Shown here one piece after another: positions 8,573-17,297 of a stretch of DNA of 64,000 nucleotides. The notes below the pieces were generated by a model, which was not told the origin of the DNA, searched no databases, and saw only the letters and a list, made by a program, of their open reading frames with translations. This stretch comes from JBEIHX01 sp040381075 (lineage in GTDB: Bacteria; Pseudomonadota; Alphaproteobacteria; Caulobacterales; Aquidulcibacteraceae), in contig JBEIHX010000014.1 in the NCBI GenBank assembly GCA_040381075.1, positions 1-64,000 on the forward strand, written 5' to 3'. Position 1 is the stretch's first letter. Each line of letters opens with the position of its first letter. The translations under genes and the position numbers were made by a program.

Positions 8573-9234
8573 CATCACTCCCTGTCGCCGCATGCGTCAC
8601 ACGCGGCGAAGCCGCCGGCATGCCCCGTGAGCGCACAGCCCGGGTTTGCGCCGATCATCGCACAGTCCCGGCCCTCCACCCCTGCTCTCCAAGCGTCGAG
8701 GCCCGCAGCGCCCAATGGTGCGTTTTCGCTCGCGAAACCGACCACGCCGCACACTCCCCCGTGAGCGAGCCTTCGCCGACGGGGAGCCTCGCCTGCCTCA
8801 TCCGGAGAGCCCTGGTCTCCCAGGCCGGGACCGTGCAGGTGGAGAGCGCAGAGACAAATTGCGCCAGAACTGCGGGTCAGTAGCCAGCACATGGGCCCGA
8901 GTCAAGGCGGGCCGAGTCAAGGTGGGCCGAGTCAAGGTGGGCCCGAGTCTAGGCTTGACGATCGACGCGCGCCATGATCACGGCTTGCGCGCCCATGCAA
9001 AGCGTGGCCGCAACCATCCCCCATGAGGCGGAGGGCGCAACCGCGCGGGGTTCAGGACATCGACAGGAAGGGCCCTGGCGGAAGGAAGAGGACCGCACCT
9101 CGCCAGCGCGGCCCTGATCAGGCCGGGCGCCACCTGCCGGGACGCCCCCGGCGCGAAGCGCACCCCTGAAAAGACATGCCAGGCGCCAGACGCAGGCAGA
9201 GACACCCCGGACGCGCAGCGCGTCCACCCACGCC
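8573..9234. other. gene-free stretch with tandem repeat
   Basis: About 660 bases upstream of ffh hold no reading frame that I can assign. It must contain the ffh promoter. The only clear structure is the 15-bp tandem repeat at 8893-8952. Several frames are open but have no recognisable motif. Confidence 0.5.
8893..8952. repeat. tandem repeat, 15-bp unit, about four copies
   Basis: The unit gggccgagtcaaggt occurs twice exactly, flanked by two slightly varied copies (one base inserted in each, and a changed end in the last). It lies in the gene-free stretch upstream of ffh. Confidence 0.85.
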
Positions 9235-10227
9235 TCAGACCATCACCACGACCTTGCCCTGCGCCTTGCGGTCCATCAGCTCACGTATGGCCTTGGATCC
9301 GTCGCCAAGCCCGTAGCGGCTGGAGACGACAGGCCTGATCTTGCCTGCGCGATACAGGTCGAAGAGCTCTGCAACGTTGGCTTCGTTCGCCTTGGGATCC
9401 CGGGCCGTGAACGCACCCCAGAACACCCCGACGATCTGGCAGCTCTTCAGCAGCGTCAGGTTGAGCGGCAGCTTTGGAATGCCGGCGGGAAAACCAATGA
9501 CGAGGAAGCGCCCGTTCCAGTTCATCGCGCGCACCGCCGGCTCAGCGTAGTCTCCGCCGACCGCGTCATAAATGACATCGGCCCCGCCGCCGCAGACGCG
9601 CTTGAAGTCCTCGGACAATGTTTTCTGCTGATCACGGCTGAGGGCTCCGACGGGATAGACCAAGCCGGCGTCCGCGCCATGTCTCAGGGCGAAATCAACC
9701 TTTTCCTGGCTGGAGGCCGCAGCAACGACCCGGGCGCCCATTGCCTTGCCGAGCTCCACCGCAGCGATGCCGACGCCGCCAGCCGCACCCAGCACCAGAA
9801 GCGTCTCGCCCGGCCGCAGGCCGGCGCGATCCTTCAGCGCATAATGCGATGTGCCATAGGTCATCAGAAAGGCGGCCGCTTCGTCGAACGGCATCTCATC
9901 AGGGATCTTGCGGCAGCGCTCCGCGACCAGGACAAGCTTTTCCGCCATCCCGCCCCAGCCGCAGGAGCCGATCACGCGGTCGCCCGGCTTCAGCGTCGCG
10001 ACCTCGCCGCCGACCGCTTCCACGACCCCGGCGACCTCCCCGCCTGGAGAGAACGGCCTGCTGGGCTTGAACTGATACATGTCCTGGATAATCAGAACGT
10101 CGGGATAGTTGACGCCGACGGCTTTGACCGCGATCAGCACCTCATGCGGGGCTGGCGTCGGTGCGGCGATGTCATCCAGCACCAGAGTTTCCGGCAAACC
10201 CGGTGCTTTGCTCACCAAGGCTTTCAT
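9235..10227 (-). CDS. NADPH:quinone oxidoreductase-like MDR protein
   Basis: A 330-residue zinc-free medium-chain dehydrogenase/reductase of the quinone-oxidoreductase class. The N-terminal catalytic domain has VGVNYPDVLI and GGEVAGVVEAVG (about 64); the nucleotide-binding domain has VLGAAGGVGIAAVELGKAMGARV (about 145-168). The cysteine and histidine zinc ligands of alcohol dehydrogenases are missing, as expected for this class. It would reduce a quinone or alpha,beta-unsaturated carbonyl with NADPH in the cytosol. It is divergent from the asparaginase gene about 100 bases away. Confidence 0.88.
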   Translation of the reverse strand: MKALVSKAPGLPETLVLDDIAAPTPAPHEVLIAVKAVGVNYPDVLIIQDMYQFKPSRPFSPGGEVAGVVEAVGGEVATLKPGDRVIGSCGWGGMAEKLVLVAERCRKIPDEMPFDEAAAFLMTYGTSHYALKDRAGLRPGETLLVLGAAGGVGIAAVELGKAMGARVVAAASSQEKVDFALRHGADAGLVYPVGALSRDQQKTLSEDFKRVCGGGADVIYDAVGGDYAEPAVRAMNWNGRFLVIGFPAGIPKLPLNLTLLKSCQIVGVFWGAFTARDPKANEANVAELFDLYRAGKIRPVVSSRYGLGDGSKAIRELMDRKAQGKVVVMV

Positions 10228-10327
10228 GCAAATCCCCGCGCCAATGGTTGATTTTCAGTCGCCCGGGAAGCTAGCGGAGAGCGCGCAAGCCCTGCAAGCG
10301 CCATCGCACGGACAAGGAGCAGACAGC

Positions 10328-11206
10328 ATGCCAGTTTGGGCCCTAGCACTCCATGGCGGCGCCGGCCCGGTTCGCGGCCAGGACTATGCGCCGGCCGAGG
10401 CGCATATGGCCGGGCTCCTGCGGACCGGAGCAGACGCGCTCGCGGCCGGCGCAAGCGCGCTGGATGTGGTGAGCGATATGGTTGAGGCGCTGGAGGCCTG
10501 CGGACTTCACATCGCGGGCCGGGGCGCTGCACCGAACCAGGACGGACGCTGGGAGCTCGACGCCTCAGTCATGGACGGGGCGACGAGACGGGCCGGCGCA
10601 GTCGCCGCCCTGGAGGGCGTACGCTCGCCTGTGCGCGCGGCGCGCGCGGTCATGGAGCGCACGCCCCACGTGCTCTTGGTCGCACAAGGCGCGCAGGCCT
10701 TTGCGAAAGCCTGCAACCTGGACCTGATCGAGGACCCCCACGCCTATTACCGCCCCGCAGTGACGCGTCCCGTCAGCCAGGGCGAACTCGCCCATGGCAC
10801 GGTCGGGGCTGTCGCACGCGATCACGCAGGCCGCCTCGCCGCCGCAACGTCCACGGGCGGGCTCCTCAACAAGATGCCAGGCCGGGTTGGCGACGCCCCC
10901 CTGATCGGCGCCGGCACCTGGGCAGATGCGCGCGTGGCGGTATCGTGTACCGGCCAGGGCGAGTACTTCATCCGCGCCGCAGTCGCCGCAGATATCTCGG
11001 CGCGGATGCTCTACGGGGGGCAATCACTGGCGGCGGCGGCGGCAGGGGCGCTTGCGGATATGGAGACCCAGGGGGGCGACGGGGGGCTCATCGCGGTTGA
11101 TGTGAACGGCGATGTCACGACGCCCTACAACTCGGAGGGCATGAAGCGGGGCGTGGCGACCAGCGCCGGACGCTTTGAGGTGCGCACATTTCGCTGGGCA
11201 GGGTGA
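10328..11206 (+). CDS. isoaspartyl peptidase / plant-type L-asparaginase
   Basis: A 292-residue Ntn-hydrolase that cleaves beta-aspartyl (isoaspartyl) peptides and, often, L-asparagine. The precursor cuts itself before the nucleophile threonine, here T158 in HGTVGAVARD; STGGLLNKMPGRVGDAPLIGAG follows, the conserved substrate loop. The N-terminal LALHGGAG is typical. ATG 10328 is chosen because homology starts there; the frame is open further upstream. The stop is four bases before the TrmH-family gene, so the two are probably co-transcribed. Confidence 0.93.
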   Translation: MPVWALALHGGAGPVRGQDYAPAEAHMAGLLRTGADALAAGASALDVVSDMVEALEACGLHIAGRGAAPNQDGRWELDASVMDGATRRAGAVAALEGVRSPVRAARAVMERTPHVLLVAQGAQAFAKACNLDLIEDPHAYYRPAVTRPVSQGELAHGTVGAVARDHAGRLAAATSTGGLLNKMPGRVGDAPLIGAGTWADARVAVSCTGQGEYFIRAAVAADISARMLYGGQSLAAAAAGALADMETQGGDGGLIAVDVNGDVTTPYNSEGMKRGVATSAGRFEVRTFRWAG

Positions 11207-11210
11207 CGAA

Positions 11211-11750
11211 ATGAGCCGGGGGTACTTCGGGATCGGCGCGGAGGAGATCTCCAAACCGATGAACTTTGGCGCACTGATGCGGACAGCCCATGCGTTTGGC
11301 GCCAGCTTCCTCTTCACAATCAACGCCTCGCCGCGCATCCGGACAGTCTATCGCGCGGATACCTCCCGAACCGCAGATCATGTGCCGTACTTTGAGTTTC
11401 AAAGCCTCGATGATTTCAAGCTGCCCAAGGGATGTCAGCTCGTCGGGATAGAAATGACCGACGACGCGGTGGCGCTGCCCTCCTTCCGGCATCCGCCACA
11501 GGCGGCCTACGTGCTCGGACGCGAACTGGGCAGTCTCAGCCCCGCGCTGCTTGCGCGCTGCGCTCATGTTGTCCGCATCCCAACGAAGTTCTCTCTCAAT
11601 CTGGGTCTGGCGGGTGCGCTCGCCATGTATGACCGCATGGTCTGCATGGGAGGCCATCCGGATCGTCCCGTGGCGCCCGGCGGCCCCGAGCTCACCAATC
11701 CAGATCAATGGCGAAACCCGGCGCTGCGGCGACACCGGCAAAGTCTTTGA
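11211..11750 (+). CDS. TrmH/SpoU-family RNA methyltransferase
   Basis: A 179-residue SPOUT-class enzyme likely to 2'-O-methylate a tRNA or rRNA ribose. Motif 1 (about residues 15-24) covers NFGALMRTAHAFGA, motif 2 is VLGRELGSLSP (about 105), and motif 3 is SLNLGLAGALAMYDRM (about 130-145). It lacks the N-terminal RNA-binding domain of RlmB-like enzymes, so it is a minimal form. It follows the asparaginase gene by four bases. Confidence 0.85.
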   Translation: MSRGYFGIGAEEISKPMNFGALMRTAHAFGASFLFTINASPRIRTVYRADTSRTADHVPYFEFQSLDDFKLPKGCQLVGIEMTDDAVALPSFRHPPQAAYVLGRELGSLSPALLARCAHVVRIPTKFSLNLGLAGALAMYDRMVCMGGHPDRPVAPGGPELTNPDQWRNPALRRHRQSL

Positions 11751-11994
11751 TGGATGGCCGGGAGGACTGTCCGGGAGGGATGACCGGCGCCTCGCAACGG
11801 CCAGCCTGGCTGGAAAACGGGCCAGGGGCGAGCGCTGGGACGAAGCGAGGGAAGCGTCGGGCGCGCGGCTTGCGGCATTCCGGGCTAGGCCAGGGCCGCA
11901 GCGGACAACAGGCCATTCCAGCGATCAGCACACACCGGCCCGGGAACAGCCCGATGCAGCGCCCGGGTGCAATGGCGCCAGCGTGACGCTCACA

Positions 11995-12696
11995 TCAATG
12001 CAGAAAGGTGCGCTGGAACACGCCCAGCAGGCCCTTGAAAGCCAGCGGAGCGTCCGTCACAGCCAGGGCGTAGCAGACCGGGCCGGGTTCCGCGATCGGG
12101 CGATGCTCCAGATCCGCTCCTGCGATTGACACATCGCCGGGCCCGAAGCGCCCATGCTCGTCGAGAAAGGCGCCGGTCAGGACCAAGGTAAGTTCACAGC
12201 CGAGGTGGCCATGGCGGGGCGCCCCATGGCCCGGCTCGATCCGAAGCAACTCCGCCTTCGCCTTTCCGGGCAGGCCAAGCGGCAGGATGCGAACGCCTGG
12301 TCCGGCAAACTTCCAGGGGGTTGTTTCGAGTGCGGCATAAGCCGCGTTGCGAACCACCTCCGGCAGCGCCCCAAGTTCGACCAGATAACCGCTCGCCTGG
12401 CGTATCGCGCGGCGGGCGCGAGACACGCCTTCCACATCGGCGCAGTTTTCAATCGCATCAATCGCGTCAAGGGCGCGCGACAACGCATCATCGCTGAGGG
12501 GGGCAGGAGTTTCCGCCTCCAGGAGAACACCCCCAGCCGTCTCCAGATCGGCAAGATCATCGGCCGCGTCCGCGCGCATGGCGGCATACGCCGAGACGAA
12601 CAGGGCGAGCGAAGGCTCCAATGAGCCGCTCCCAAGACCGCGAATGAACTCTATGCCCAAGACTTTGCTCTTTTCCGGCCGGTCAGGCGAACGCAT
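11995..12696 (-). CDS. ChrR-like cupin anti-sigma factor lacking the zinc-finger ligands
   Basis: A 233-residue protein with a short helical N-terminal part and a ChrR-type cupin (about residues 135-220). The cupin keeps the metal-site pattern RHGHLGCE (H162, H164, E169) and a later histidine (H198). ChrR-type proteins hold their ECF sigma factor inactive until singlet oxygen or a similar signal acts. Normal members bind zinc in the N-terminal anti-sigma domain through H-x3-C-x2-C; here the aligned stretch reads VSAYAAMRADAADDL, without those residues. ATG 12696 has AGGAG seven bases upstream. It lies 82 bases after the sigma gene. Confidence 0.82.
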   Translation of the reverse strand: MRSPDRPEKSKVLGIEFIRGLGSGSLEPSLALFVSAYAAMRADAADDLADLETAGGVLLEAETPAPLSDDALSRALDAIDAIENCADVEGVSRARRAIRQASGYLVELGALPEVVRNAAYAALETTPWKFAGPGVRILPLGLPGKAKAELLRIEPGHGAPRHGHLGCELTLVLTGAFLDEHGRFGPGDVSIAGADLEHRPIAEPGPVCYALAVTDAPLAFKGLLGVFQRTFLH

Positions 12697-12778
12697 GGCG
12701 ACGCTCCTGATCCACAAACTTACATATTGAGCAAGTCGGGCGGGGGTCAAGGAAACGCAACCTGGGCATGCGCAGTCC

Positions 12779-13369
12779 TCAGTTCAGTTCGCCATGAAGC
12801 CGACCGCGCAGCTTCATGAAGGCCAGCCGGATACGCGATTTGACAGTGCCAAGCGGCAGGCCAGCGCGCTCTGCGATCTCAGAATGTGAAAGACCCTCGT
12901 AAAAGGCGAGCTTCAAAAGCTCGAGCTGGTCGGCCGGCAGGTCCTGCAGCGCGCTGCGCACGCGCGCTTCCCGTTCCATGGCCGAAACCTCCTCATCGGG
13001 CGCCGGCGCCGGCTCTGGCTGAAGAAGAGGATCGTCCGGGTCGAGTTCCGGACGCATCGTACGGCGCAAGGCGTCGATGCGGCGATTTCTGGCAATCCGG
13101 AAAATCCAGGTGGACACCGAGGCCTGACGTCGATCGAACGTGTCTGCCTTGCGCCAGACAGCCACCAGAACTTCCTGGGCCAGCTCCTCAGCCAGCCCGT
13201 CATCAGCGCCGAGCCTGCGACAATACGCTTTCACCCGCGGCGCAAAATACGCGAAGAGCTCGCCAAAGGCGGTGCGGTCCCGCCGCAGCGCAATCGCTTC
13301 GACCAAGGCGCAGTGGCGGTCCCGGTCAGGATTGACTGTTTCTGCAAAGGAAGACGGGGTCGGACGCAC
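12779..13369 (-). CDS. ECF-type RNA polymerase sigma factor
   Basis: A 196-residue sigma-70 family factor of the extracytoplasmic function class. Region 2 runs from about residue 38 to 105 (FAPRVKAYCRRLG, LAQEVLVAVWRKA, WIFRIARNRRIDALRR). Region 4 is about 135-190 (LPADQLELLKLAFYEGLSHSEIAERAGLPLGTVKSRIRLAFMKL). The next gene encodes a ChrR-like cupin, which places it near the RpoE-ChrR (ECF11) group used against singlet oxygen and related stress. I could not place a self-regulated promoter with confidence. Confidence 0.93.
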   Translation of the reverse strand: MRPTPSSFAETVNPDRDRHCALVEAIALRRDRTAFGELFAYFAPRVKAYCRRLGADDGLAEELAQEVLVAVWRKADTFDRRQASVSTWIFRIARNRRIDALRRTMRPELDPDDPLLQPEPAPAPDEEVSAMEREARVRSALQDLPADQLELLKLAFYEGLSHSEIAERAGLPLGTVKSRIRLAFMKLRGRLHGELN

Positions 13370-13621
13370 GGAGCCTCACTTGCTGAGCGCACCCGCGTCG
13401 GAGCGCTCCATTGCGCGGACCGAACCCGAACGCAATCTCTCACGTGGAAGAGTAAACTCCCAGCTGCCGCGAAAAGCAACCATCGCGCGTTCTACCGGGG
13501 ATCTTATTCTCGCGAGAGCTGCCGATGACTGGCGGCGGCCTTGCATCCCGTCGGCGGCAGGCCTCGTCAGGTTGTGACGAATGCGCTACCACCGCAACAA
13601 ACAATGAGGGCGTCTCAGCCG

Positions 13622-14209
13622 ATGACTGAATCAGGAATTGGGCGCCATTGGCGGAACGCCTCTTTGGCGTTGACAGCGCTTGCGGCGGGCGCTCTGGCCT
13701 GCCCGCCTGCAGCCACCGCAGGCCAGCAAACCGGCGCATTCCAGGATTGGCGAACGTTTGTGGATAACGGGCAGGGCGGCAAAGTCTGCTGGGCGTCAAG
13801 TGAACCGGTCGATGAGTCGCCGAAACGCATGCAGCATGGCAGCGTGTTCTTTCAGGTTTCAACGTGGGCGTCAGGCGCAGCGCTCGAGCAACCAAGTCTG
13901 ATCGTCGGCTATGAGCTTCGCGCCGAACTTGGCCCCCGGGCGACCGTGACCGGCGGCAAAGGCGTCATCATGTATGCATCGGGCGCGGAGGCCTATGTGC
14001 GTGACAGGTCTGAGGAGACTGCGCTGATCGCGGCCTTGCGCAAGGGAGCGACGCTGCGGGTCGACACAATCTCTGACGCTGGCGAAAGGGCGGTCTATGA
14101 GTTCTCGCTGAAGGGGGTTTTCGACGCCCTGAACCGCAGCCGTGCTGATTGCGGTGTGGCGCAAACACCCAAACCAACGCCGCCTCCGCGCCGCAAGCGG
14201 CGCCGCTGA
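13622..14209 (+). CDS. invasion-associated locus B (IalB) family protein
   Basis: A 195-residue secreted protein with a signal peptide (about residues 1-34, ending near ATAGQQ) and the IalB domain: FQDWRTFVDN, KVCWASSEP, SVFFQVSTW, a GYELRAE strand and YEFSLKGVFDAL near the end. The tail is proline- then arginine-rich. The family is periplasmic or outer-membrane linked, and its molecular role is unsettled outside Bartonella. I prefer ATG 13622; ATG 13604 is also possible. It faces the Pal gene tail to tail. Confidence 0.85.
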   Translation: MTESGIGRHWRNASLALTALAAGALACPPAATAGQQTGAFQDWRTFVDNGQGGKVCWASSEPVDESPKRMQHGSVFFQVSTWASGAALEQPSLIVGYELRAELGPRATVTGGKGVIMYASGAEAYVRDRSEETALIAALRKGATLRVDTISDAGERAVYEFSLKGVFDALNRSRADCGVAQTPKPTPPPRRKRRR

Positions 14210-14261
14210 CAGCGCGGCGCCGCCTGACGCGGCGTAACCAGAACGGTCGCCATACAAGAGA

Positions 14262-14282
14262 GGCCGCCGGAAACCGGCGGCC
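14262..14282. terminator. perfect 9-bp hairpin between convergent genes
   Basis: Arms 14262-14270 and 14274-14282 pair perfectly around a three-base AAA loop, between the stops of the IalB and Pal genes. There is no T tract on either side, so it could stop or stabilise transcripts but is not a textbook intrinsic terminator. Confidence 0.4.
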
Positions 14283-14382
14283 CCCTGACCTGTCCAGTGA
14301 CTTGGGGAGCACATGGCGGGGAGCCTTCAGCGCGCCGCGCCTGTGCCCGCCTCACACCATTCCACCCAACCTCACCGCAGCC

Positions 14383-14931
14383 TCAACTCGTCGCGCCTGA
14401 GACGACGATCGTGGTGGCGTTCCGGTTAACCGACCAGGCCTCTTCGGTAGAGCGCGCGTCGAGCGGGCGCTCCTTGCCATGGGAAATTGTTGAGATCCGG
14501 CCGGCGGCAACCCCGTTGGCGACGAGGTAGTCTCGCGCGGCCGAGGCTCGCTTGGCCCCAAGCGCCAGATTGTATTCGCGCGTGCCGCGCTCATCGCAAT
14601 TGCCGGCGATCTGAACCGTAACGCCCGGATAGGTTCGCAGCCATTGCGCCTGACGCTGCAACCCGGCCTGTGCATCTGCGCTCAACTCCCAGCTGTCGAG
14701 AGCGAAATACACCCGGTCGCCGGCGACTGCCTGGAACTGGGCGACGGAACCCGGCGCAGGGCCGATCGGCGCCACAGGCTGCGCCACAACTGGCGGCGCT
14801 GCAGGTTGAGCGACTGGCGGCGGCGGAGACTGCGGCTGGGGAAGAGGCGGGGCCGGCGGCGGGCGCGACGCGCAGGCCGTAAGCGTTGCAATCACCGCGA
14901 GGGCCGCGAGATATTTGACAGTAGCGTTCAT
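14383..14931 (-). CDS. pal: Pal-like OmpA-family peptidoglycan-associated lipoprotein
   Basis: A 182-residue outer-membrane lipoprotein that binds peptidoglycan through its OmpA domain and works with Tol proteins in cell-envelope constriction. The signal ends in a lipobox LTAC (Cys about 20). A proline-rich linker (about 22-60) precedes the OmpA domain with VYFALDSWEL, NCDERGTREYNLALGAKRA and SHGKERPL. The classical D and R peptidoglycan ligands are in the CDERGTREYN segment. ATG 14931 is preceded by a good AAGGGA. Pal usually adjoins tolB; tolB is not here, so the function name is by domain only. Confidence 0.85.
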   Translation of the reverse strand: MNATVKYLAALAVIATLTACASRPPPAPPLPQPQSPPPPVAQPAAPPVVAQPVAPIGPAPGSVAQFQAVAGDRVYFALDSWELSADAQAGLQRQAQWLRTYPGVTVQIAGNCDERGTREYNLALGAKRASAARDYLVANGVAAGRISTISHGKERPLDARSTEEAWSVNRNATTIVVSGATS

Positions 14932-15623
14932 CGATGTCCCTTCCCGTGCCGACGGAGCGACGCCTATCCAATCACACGCGCTCGCAAATACAACGGTAAT
15001 CACGCTTAGTGGCGCTTGATTGACAACGAGTTTCGCTTTGAGGCCGTAGTGGGGCGATCAATTCGCGCCACGGGGTATAAATCCAGCCTTGCGGGCGTCA
15101 GCTGCACAGTCGGGTTACCGTCAGCCCGAAGACCCCACTCAGCATCATGCCCGCTCGACGTGCGCGAATACGTGGACGCCCACAGGCAACGCAGCCTGTG
15201 CGAGCGGCGTGACTGAGTGGCAAGCGACGGTTGCGCCCCTGGCCTGGGCGGGATCGCGCCCGCGGTGTGCAACAAGACCCGCACGCACCCCCTCTGGACG
15301 TTCCCATGCGCACAGGCTGAAGGCGGTCACCAGCCAGGAGCGTGGCTTTGCTGCCGCGGCAGGACGGCATGCGCACAGCGCACCCGGCCTGCGGTCGCCG
15401 CGCCTGCATCGAGCCGAACCGGTGAACGGCTGGATCTGCGACGCCGGTGCTGGCGCGCCCTTTGGGCGCCTGAAGGTCGCGAGGCGAAACCTCTGTGGCG
15501 CGCAGCCCTGACGGACCTGCCCTGAGTGGAAACGCCTGATGGAGCAGGCCTCACTGCAGCGACCTCATCCGGACGGCCTGATGCACAAAGCCCGGATCCG
15601 CAAGGGTCCCCCGACTGGTGCGC
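14932..15623. other. gene-free stretch
   Basis: About 690 bases upstream of the pal-like gene. It should hold that gene's promoter. The open frames are short and give Arg/Ala/Gly-rich peptides without family resemblance. A TTGACA at 15020-15025 has no matching -10 element at a normal distance on the plus strand. Confidence 0.45.
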
Positions 15624-16067
15624 TCAATCCTGCGCACGGCGGGCGATCACCGTCCGGGTAAGGAGAGCCATGACGAGTTCGCCAGCCGGGTTCAGGATAT
15701 CATGCTGGGTCACCAGAATGCCGCGGTCTGCGTTCGTGGCTTCCTTGGCCATAAATGTCAGACGCACGGATAATGCGTCTCCGGCATGCACGGTCTTGTA
15801 CCAACGCAGGGCATCCTGGCCCAGACGGGCGAGGATTGGCCAATCCTGGCATTCTTCGTACAGGAGCCGCGACCAGATCCCGTAGACATGCGCCTGCGCC
15901 GCGGGCGGGCCCTTGTGACCGTCCGCCGCCGGTTGGATCGCCTTCAGCGGCAGGTGTGGCGCGAAGCGATGGTGAAAATCGGCGATTTCCGCCGACGCAA
16001 CCTGATGGTGGCCGAACGTGTGAACTTCGCCCACCTCGATGTCTTCAAAGTACCAGGGCGACGCCAT
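15624..16067 (-). CDS. MaoC-like hot-dog fold dehydratase
   Basis: A 147-residue protein of the hot-dog fold, MaoC-like. Visible parts are the N-terminal FEDIEVGEVHTFG, a central segment with histidines (AQAHVYGIWSRLL) where MaoC proteins have the FGxxIAHG helix, and a C-terminal strand set ending VTQHDILNPAGELVMALLTRTVI. Such enzymes hydrate enoyl-CoA or related thioesters. The catalytic Asp/His pair is not clear in the classic spacing, so activity is uncertain. It follows the CurA-type gene by 12 bases, suggesting one transcript. Confidence 0.72.
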   Translation of the reverse strand: MASPWYFEDIEVGEVHTFGHHQVASAEIADFHHRFAPHLPLKAIQPAADGHKGPPAAQAHVYGIWSRLLYEECQDWPILARLGQDALRWYKTVHAGDALSVRLTFMAKEATNADRGILVTQHDILNPAGELVMALLTRTVIARRAQD

Positions 16068-16079
16068 TGGGTCTCCGCT

Positions 16080-17093
16080 CTAGGAATCGGGCGAGATCTG
16101 AACGAGAAGCTTGCCGTCGTGATCGCCGGAAAAAAGTCTGCCAAGGGTCGACGGAGCGTTCTCAAGACCTTGTTCGATATGCGTCTTGAACTTCAGTCGA
16201 CCGGCCATCCACCACTGGGCGAGGTCGGCGACCGCTTCCCCGAAGCGCGGCAGGTAATCAATAACAATGAAACCGCGAACAGTGATGCGTTTCATCAGGA
16301 TCTGCTGGAAATGTCGCGGCCCGGGCGGCGGCGAAGCAGCGTTGTAGGTAGAGATGAGCCCGCACAGCGGCATGCGGGAAAAGTTGTTCATTCGCGCCAT
16401 CACCGCGTCCATGATCCCGCCGCCGACGTTTTCGAAATTCACATCAACGCCGTTTGGACACAACCGATCAAGCGCTGCGCCAACATCCTCCTGCTTGTAG
16501 TTTACGGCGCCGTCAAAGCCCAATTCCTCAACGATCCATCGGCACTTCTCTGCGGACCCTGCTATACCGATCGCCCGAGCGCCCTTGATCTTGGCGATCT
16601 GGCCGACAATCGAGCCGACCGCGCCGGCTGCAGCCGACACCACAACGGTTTCACCAGGCTGCGGCCTGCCGATGTCGAGCAGGCCGAAGTAGGCGGTGAC
16701 GCCGGTCGCGCCCAGACCGCTCATCATTGCAGGCAGGGGCATGCCGTCCGGCACCCGGTTGACGGCAGCGCCATGCGCGATGGTGTAGTCCTGCCACCCG
16801 CCGAGGCCTGGAATCACCCGGCTGCCCTCCGGCAGGTTGGGATCCCTGCTTTGCTCCACGACGCCGATTGTCCCCCCGCGCATGACCGCCCCGATATCAA
16901 CGGGCGGCATGTACTGGTCCATATCGCTCATCCAGATCCGGTTCGTGGGATCGAGCGACAGATAGATGTTGCGCACCAGGACTTCGCCTTCGGCAAGGTC
17001 ACGAAGCGGCTGCGCCACCAACTCGAGGTCACCCTCTTTGATCTCGCCTTCAGGCCGCCGTTTCAGCACCCATTGCCGGTTCATCCGCGCCAT
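16080..17093 (-). CDS. NADP-dependent oxidoreductase, CurA / leukotriene-B4 12-hydroxydehydrogenase type
   Basis: A 337-residue zinc-free MDR reductase. The substrate domain begins NRQWVLKRRPEG and contains LSLDPTNRIWMSD (about 48), the cofactor domain AAAGAVGSIVGQIAKIKGARAIGIAGS (about 154-180), and the family-typical FENVGGGIMDAVMARM (about 222). Relatives reduce alpha,beta-unsaturated ketones or curcumin with NADPH. The co-directional MaoC-like gene follows at once, which fits metabolism of unsaturated acyl or carbonyl compounds. Confidence 0.9.
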   Translation of the reverse strand: MARMNRQWVLKRRPEGEIKEGDLELVAQPLRDLAEGEVLVRNIYLSLDPTNRIWMSDMDQYMPPVDIGAVMRGGTIGVVEQSRDPNLPEGSRVIPGLGGWQDYTIAHGAAVNRVPDGMPLPAMMSGLGATGVTAYFGLLDIGRPQPGETVVVSAAAGAVGSIVGQIAKIKGARAIGIAGSAEKCRWIVEELGFDGAVNYKQEDVGAALDRLCPNGVDVNFENVGGGIMDAVMARMNNFSRMPLCGLISTYNAASPPPGPRHFQQILMKRITVRGFIVIDYLPRFGEAVADLAQWWMAGRLKFKTHIEQGLENAPSTLGRLFSGDHDGKLLVQISPDS

Positions 17094-17297
17094 TGATCAC
17101 CCCTTGCGTCTTGCACAGGGACAATGGCGGCGCCCGGGCGTGATGTCGAGGGACCTCGCCGCTTGGTCCAGCGCCGAAGGCCCGGCGGGACCAGCGTCTT
17201 GCGCGCGCCGTCGGGTGCGCCAAACCGGCGAGCGCCGGTGAGATCTCAGCCACGTTCAGATTGGCCCGTTGCGTCAGGCATGATGCGCGTGAGGGCT
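17094..17297. other. gene-free stretch upstream of the CurA-type gene
   Basis: No gene is supported here. With the doubtful lipoprotein frame that follows, the whole distance from the oxidoreductase to pgk is about 540 bases. Confidence 0.4.

Noticed and set aside
13370..13540. ECF11-type promoter upstream of the sigma gene
   Set aside because: A GATCC-like element occurs on the minus strand near 13500, but no matching -10 type element is at the right distance; I did not report it as a feature.
15020..15025. TTGACA as a plus-strand promoter
   Set aside because: No -10 element follows at 16-18 bases, and no plus-strand gene follows.
15004..15623. Small genes in the gene-free stretch upstream of pal
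   Set aside because: Frames are short, Arg/Ala/Gly-rich, have no motifs and no ribosome site.
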